Assembly (NCBI RefSeq): GCF_904849725.1
Contig: NC_058523.1
Location: 167,816,689-167,880,688, forward strand
Direction: 5' to 3'
DNA: 64,000 bases
DNA from: Hordeum vulgare subsp. vulgare
Lineage: Eukaryota > Streptophyta > Magnoliopsida > Poales > Poaceae
Shown here: one piece after another, positions 58,593 through 64,000 of the stretch
Numbering within the stretch: the first letter of the stretch is position 1
How the letters are laid out: each line of letters starts with the position of its first letter
Translations under genes and position numbers: made by a program
Notes under the pieces: model-generated
What the model was told of the DNA's origin: nothing
Seen by the model: the letters and a program-made list of their open reading frames with translations, nothing else
The model's database searches: none

Positions 58593-61500
58593 ATGGCTCA
58601 CGCGATAGTCATCCTGAATTTTAATACGTTCCTAGAGAAAGCTAAGTTGAAAGATGATGGAAGCAACTTTGTAGACTGGGCTCGTAATCTTAAGCTAATC
58701 TTACAAGCTGGGAAGAAGGATTATGTGCTTAATGCTGCATTAGGAGATGAACCACCCGCTACGGCTGATTAGGATGTTAAGAACACTTGGTTAGCACGTA
58801 AGGAGGACTACTCAATAGTTCAATGTGCAGTCTTGTATGGCTTAGAACCGGGACTTCAACGTTGCTTTGAGCGTCATGGAGCATTTGAGATGTTCCAGGA
58901 GTTGAAGTTTATCTTTCAGAAGAACGCCCGGATCGAGAGGTATGAGACCTCCGATAAATTCTATGCTTGCAAGATGGAGGAAAACTCATCTGTCAGTGAA
59001 CATGTGCTCAAAATGTCTGGGTACTCAAACCGTCTAGCTGAGCTGGGGATTGAACTCCCGCAAGAATCTATCACTGACAGAATCCTTCAATCACTGCCGC
59101 CAAGCTATAAAGGCTTTGTGTTGAACTACAACATGCAAGGGATGAACAAGTCTCCTGGCGAGTTGTTTGCGATGCTGAAAGTCGCAGAGTCTGAACTCCG
59201 TAAAGAGCATCAAGTGTTGATGGTGAATAAGACCACTAGTTTCAAGAGAAACGGCAAAGGCAAGAAGGGCAATTCGAAGAAGAGCAGCAAGCCTGTTGCC
59301 AATCCGACGGAGAAACCCAAAGTTGGACCTAAGCCTGAAACGGAGTGTTACTATTGCAAGGGTATGGGTCACTGGAAGCGCAATTGCCCCAAGTATCTCG
59401 CAGATAAGAAGGCGGCCAAAGAAAAATCAGGTATATTTGATATACATGTTATTGATGTGTACTTAACCGGCTCTCGTAGTAGTGCCTGGGTATTCGATAC
59501 CGGTTCTGTTGCTCATATTTGCAACTTGAAACAGGAACTGCGGAATAGACGAAGGCTGGCGAAAGATGAAGTGACGATGCGCGTAGGAAATGGTTCCAAG
59601 GTTGATGCAATCGCCGTCGGCACAGTGTCACTTCAGTTACCGTCAGGATTAGTGATAAACTTAAATCTTTGTTATTTAGTGCCTGCGTTGAGCATGAACA
59701 TTATATCTGGATCTTGTTTATTGCGAGACGGTTACTCTTTTAAGTCAGAGAATAATGGTTGTTCTATTTCCATGAGTAACATCTTTTATAGTCATGCACC
59801 GAATGTGAGAGGATTGTTCATATTGAATCTTGATAGCGATACGCATATACATAACATTGAGATCAAAAGAGTTAGAGTTAACAATGATAGCGCCATATTT
59901 TTGTGGCACTGCCGCTTAGGTCATATTGGTGTAAAGCGCATGAAGAAACTCCATGCTGATGGACTTTTGGAGTCACTTGACTTTGATTCACTTGACACAT
60001 GCGAACCATGCCTCATGGGCAAGATGACTAAGACTCCGTTCTCTGGAACAATGGAGCGTGCAAGTGACTTGTTGGAAATCATACATACCGATGTGTGTGG
60101 TCCGATGAGCGTGGAGGCACGCGGCGGATATCGTTATTTTCTCACCTTCACTGACGATTTAAGTAGATATGGTTATGTCTACTTGATGAAGCACAAGTCT
60201 GAAACATTTGAAAAGTTCAAGCTATTTCAGAGTGAAGTGGAAAATCATCGTAACAAGAAGATCAAGTTCCTGCGGTCTGATCGTGGGGGTGAATATCTGA
60301 GTTTCGAGTTTGGTACTCACTTAAGACAATGTGGAATTGTTTCACAGTTAACACCGCCTGGAACACCACAACGTAATGGTGTGTCCGAACGTCGTAATCG
60401 TACTCTATTAGAGATGGTGCAATCTATGATGTCTCTTACTGATTTGCCATTATCGTTTTGGGGTTATGCATTAGAAACAGCTGCATTCACTTTAAATAGG
60501 GCACCATCAAAATCCGTTGAGACGACACCATACGAACTGTGGTATGGCAAAAGGCCAAAGTTGTCGTTTCTTAAAGTTTGGGGATGTGATGCTTATGTCA
60601 AAAAGCTTCAGCCTGAAAAACTGGAACCCAAAGCGGAAAAGTGCGTCTTCATAGGTTACTCAAAAGAGACAGTTGGGTACACCTTCTATCTCAAATCCGA
60701 GGGCAAAGTGTTTGTTGCTAAAAACGGAGCTTTTCTCGAGAAGGAGTTTCTCTCGAGAGAATTGAGTGGGAGGAAGATACAACTTGACGAGGTTGTCGAA
60801 CCTCTCATCCCTCTGGATGGTGGCGCATGGCAAGGGGAAACCTCTGTCATTGCGACGCCGGTTGAGGAGGAAGTTAATGATGATGATGATGAAACTCCAG
60901 TTCAAGTTTCTGTCGAACCACGCAGGTCGATGAGACCACGTGCTGCTCCAGAGTGATACGGTAATCCCGTCTTATCAATCATGTTGTTAGACAACAATGA
61001 ACCTGCGAATTATGAATAAGCAATGGTGGGCCCAGATTCCAACAAATGGCTAGAGGCCATGAAATCCGAGATAGGATCCATGTATGAGAACAAAGTATGG
61101 ACTTTGGAGGTACTACCTGAGGGCCGCAAGGCCATTCAGAACAAATGGATCTTCAAGAGGAAGACAGACGCTGACGGCAATGTGACCGTTTATAAAGCTC
61201 GACTTGTGGCAAAGGGTTTTTCACAAGTTCAAGGAGTTGACTACGATGAGACTTTCTCACCCGTAGCAATGCTTAAGTCCGTCAGAATCATGTTAGCAAT
61301 AGCTGCATTTTTCGATTATGAAATCTGGCAAATGGATGTCAAAACGGCGTTCCTTAAGGAAGAGTTGTATATGATACAACCCGAAGGTTTTGTCGATCCT
61401 AAGAATGCTAACAAGGTGTGCAAACTCCAGCGATCCATTTATGGACTGGTGCAAGCATCTCAGAGTTGGAACAAACGCTTTGATGAGGTGATCAAAGCAT

Positions 61501-62561
61501 TTGGGTTTATACAAGTGGTTGGAGAATCTTGTATTTACAAGAAAGTGAGTGGGAGCTCTGTGGCGTTTCTAATATTATATGTGGATGACATATTACTGAT
61601 TGGAAACAACGTAGAGTTTTTGGAGAGCATAAAAGGTTACTTGAATAAAAGTTTCTCTATGAAGGACCTAGGAGAAGCTGCTTACATTCTAGGCATTAAG
61701 ATCTATAGGGATAGATCAAAACGCCTGATAGGACTTTCACAAAGCACATACCTTGATAAAGTTTTGAAGAGGTTCAAAATGGAACAGTCCAAGAAAGGGT
61801 TCTTGCCAGTTCTACAAGGTACGAGATTGAGTAAGACTCAGTGCCCAGCAACTGATGAAGATAGAGAGCATATGCGCTCCGTCCCCTATGCTTCAGCCAT
61901 AGGTTCTATCATGTATGCGATGCTGTGCACTAGACCGGATGTTAGCCTGGCCATAAATATGGCAGGTAGGTTCCAGAGTAATCCAGGAGTGGATCACTGG
62001 ACAGCGGTCAAGAATATCCTGAAGTACCTGAAAAGGACTAAGGAGATGTTTCTCGTGTATGGAGGTGACGAAGAGCTCGCCGTAAAAGGTTACGTCGATG
62101 CAAGCTTTGGCACAGATCCGGACGACTCTAAGTCGCAAACCGGATACGTATTTATTCTTAATGGGGGTGCGGTAAGCTGGTGCAGTTCAAAGCAAAGCGT
62201 CGTAGTAGATTCTACATGTGAAGCGGAGTACATGGCTGCCTCGGAGGCAGCTAAGGAGGGTGTCTGGATGAGGCAGTTCATGACGGATCTTGGAGTGGTG
62301 CCAAGCGCACTGAATCCAATAACCTTGTTCTGTGATAACACGGGTGCCATTGCCTTAGCAAAGGAACCACGGTTTCACAAGAAGACCAGACACATCAAAG
62401 GACGCTTCAACCTCATCCGCGACTACGTCGAGGGAGAGGACGTAAATATATGCAAAGTGCACATGGATCTGAATGTAGCAGACCCGCTAACTAAACCTCT
62501 TCCACGGCCAAAGCATGATCAACACCAGAATTGTATGGGTGTTAGATTTATTACAATGTAA
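58593..62561 (+). pseudogene. Gag-pol polyprotein of Angela-4, three stops and a 12-bp deletion
   Basis: A single frame of 1,323 codons starts at the same ATG context as Angela-1. Stops lie at codon 60 (58770-58772, TAG for CAG), codon 788 (60954-60956, TGA for TGG) and codon 809 (61017-61019, TAA for GAA). A 12-bp in-frame deletion near 61356 removes four residues (NGFL) just after the RT motif MDVKTAF. The zinc knuckle (CYYCKGMGHWKRNC), protease WVFDTGS, integrase residues, YVDDILLIG and RNase H motifs are otherwise preserved. The tryptophan before VFDTGS is intact, which shows the ancestral frame ran through the Gag-protease junction. Non-functional. Confidence 0.93.
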
Positions 62562-62602
62562 TTCACATGATGATGTGAGGGCTAGATTATTGACTCTAGT
62601 GC

Positions 62603-62613
62603 AAGTGGGAGAC
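62603..62613 (+). other. Polypurine tract, Angela-4
   Basis: AAGTGGGAGAC directly precedes the 3' LTR. Confidence 0.8.
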
Positions 62614-64000
62614 TGTTGGAATTATGCCCTAGAGGCAATAATAAATATAGTTATTATTATAATTCCTGTATCAAGATAATCGTTTATTATCCATGCTATA
62701 ATTGTATTGAATGAAGACTCATTTACATGTGTGGATACATAGACAAAACACCGTCCCTAGCAAGCCTCTAGTTGGCTAGCCAGTTGATCAAAGATAGTCA
62801 GTGTCTTCTGATTATGAACAAGGTGTTGTTGCTTGATAACTGGATCACGTCATTGGGAGAATCACGTGATGGACTAGACCCAAACTAATAGACGTAGCAT
62901 GTTGATCGTGTCATTTTGTTGCTACTGTTTTCTGCGTGTCAAGTATTTGTTCCTATGACCATGAGATCATATAACTCACTGACACCGGAGGAATGCTTTG
63001 TGTGTATCAAACGTCGCAACGTCACTGGGTGACTATGAAGATGCTCTACAGGTATCTCCGAAGGTGTTTGTTGAGTTAGTATGGATCGAGACTGGGATTT
63101 GTCACTCCGTGTGACGGAGAGGTATCTCGGGGCCCACTCGGTAATACAACATCACACACAAGCCTTGCAAGCAAAGTGACTTAGTGTAAGTTGCGGGATC
63201 TTGTATGACGGAATGAGTAAAGAGACTTGCCAGTAAACGAGATTGAAATAGGTATGCGGATACTGACGATCGAATCTCGGGCAAGTAACATACCGAAGGA
63301 CAAAGGGAATGACATACGGGATTATATGAATCCTTGGCACTGAGGTTCAAACGATAAGATCTTCGTAGAATATGTAGGATCCAATATGGGCATCCAGGTC
63401 CCGCTATTGGATATTGACCGAGGAGTCACTCGGGTCATGTCTACATAGTTCTCGAACCAGCAGGGTCTCCACACTTAAGGTTCGACGTTGTTTTATGCGT
63501 GTTTTAGTTATATGGTTGGTTACCGAATGTTGATCGGAGTCCCGGATGAGATCACGGACGTCACGAGGGTTTCCGAAATGGTCCGGAAACGAAGATTGAT
63601 ATATAGGATGACCTCATTTGATTGCCGGAAGGTTTTCGGAGTTACCGGGAATGACGAATGGGTTCCGGGTGTTCATCGGGGGGGGGGGGGCAACCCACCC
63701 CGGGGAAGCCCATAGGCCTTGGGGGTGGCACACCAACCCTTAGTGGGCTGGTGGGACAGCCCAAGAAAGTCCTATGCGCCATAAGAAGAAAATCAAAGAG
63801 AAAAAAAGAGGAGGTGGGAAAAAGGGGAAGGACTCCTCCTTCCAAACCTAGTTGCATTCGGTTTGGAAGGGGAGGACTCCCCCCTTGGCTCGGCCGAACC
63901 CCTTTGGGGTCCTTGGACCCCAAGACAAGGCTCCCCCTCTTCCCCCTATATATATGGAGGTTTTAGGGCTGATTTGAGAGAACTTTTGCCACGGCAGCCC
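62614..64000 (+). repeat. 3' LTR of Angela-4, truncated by the window end
   Basis: It begins TGTTGGAATTATGCCC and is visible for 1,387 bp, with a 12-base G-run near 63680 and a TATA box at 63947-63955. Several substitutions separate it from its 5' partner (for example GGTGTTTGTTGAG for GGTGTTAGTTGAG). Confidence 0.95.

Larger units (their letters stand above)
19983..64000 (+). mobile_element. WIS/BARE-like Copia element, host of the nested stack, right end outside the window
   Basis: The 5' LTR (19983-21761), primer site, leader and gag (23026-23779) are followed by a 28.8-kb insertion. The pol then resumes at 52590-55524 and is cut again by Angela-4. The presumed target duplication on the left is CCTAA (19978-19982); its partner is not in the window. 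The LTR opening TGTTGGAAATATGCCC is nearer to WIS/BARE-1 than to the Angela copies. Many stops, frameshifts and deletions in gag-pol show that it is clearly older than the Angela insertions. Confidence 0.9.
55525..64000 (+). mobile_element. Angela-4: Copia element, 3' end outside the window
   Basis: The layout is 5' LTR 55525-57338, primer site 57340-57352, gag-pol 58593-62561, polypurine tract 62603-62613 and 3' LTR from 62614 to the window end. The left target duplication is CCCAA (55520-55524); its partner is not visible. It lacks the two amber codons of Angela-1 and Angela-2 and carries different lesions, so it belongs to a separate lineage of the family. Confidence 0.95.

Noticed and set aside
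1..64000. CRISPR array, prophage, operon or novel defence system
   Set aside because: Introns, LTR retrotransposons, MITEs and a plastid-targeted protein show plant nuclear DNA. The direct repeats seen are LTRs or diverged tandem repeats, not regularly spaced arrays.
1..64000. tRNA, rRNA or other structured RNA genes
   Set aside because: The only tRNA-like matches are the short primer-binding sites next to LTRs. No cloverleaf or rRNA sequence was recognised by eye.

Overview
This window looks like nuclear DNA from a Triticeae grass (wheat, Aegilops or a close relative). Almost all of it is LTR retrotransposons inserted into one another. The commonest are Copia elements of the Angela/WIS/BARE-1 group, with 1.8-kb LTRs opening TGTTGGAATTATGCC or TGTTGGAAATATGCC. 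There is one ordinary gene, no rRNA, tRNA, CRISPR array or prokaryotic operon, and no new defence-like system.

Layout. Positions 1-10382 are the 3' end of an Athila/Sabrina-type Gypsy element whose 3' LTR is split by a complete Angela copy (Angela-1, 1419-10348, target duplication GACTG). Positions 10383-19977 are a low-copy island. It holds a 2.7-kb solo LTR (10920-13613, duplication GTGGT), the intact four-exon gene for the chloroplast inner-envelope protein TIC21/PIC1 (minus strand, 15099-18094), two Stowaway-type MITEs, a short orphan LTR with its primer-binding site, and an inverted piece of the same LTR family seen at the left edge.

From 19983 to the right edge the window is one WIS/BARE-like Copia element, opened twice. 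Its gag is interrupted at 23780-52589 by a Gypsy-type element that lacks recognisable gag-pol but carries an antisense extra ORF. Just behind that element's 5' LTR sits a Gypsy element with 3.8-3.9-kb LTRs (24847-46097, duplication CTGGA). That element's 5' LTR is in turn split by Angela-2 (27124-36041, duplication CAGTT). The second interruption is Angela-4 (from 55525), which lands in the RNase H region and runs off the window.

None of the retroelement polyproteins is intact. Angela-1 and Angela-2 carry the same two in-frame amber codons and an apparently identical stretch of about 2.46 kb, while their flanks differ. This suggests a defective sub-lineage copied in trans, or gene conversion. 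The points most worth checking are this mosaic pattern, the antisense ORF of the non-autonomous Gypsy element, the unnamed long-LTR Gypsy element, and the survival of an apparently functional TIC21 gene in this setting. All boundaries and comparisons were made by eye.
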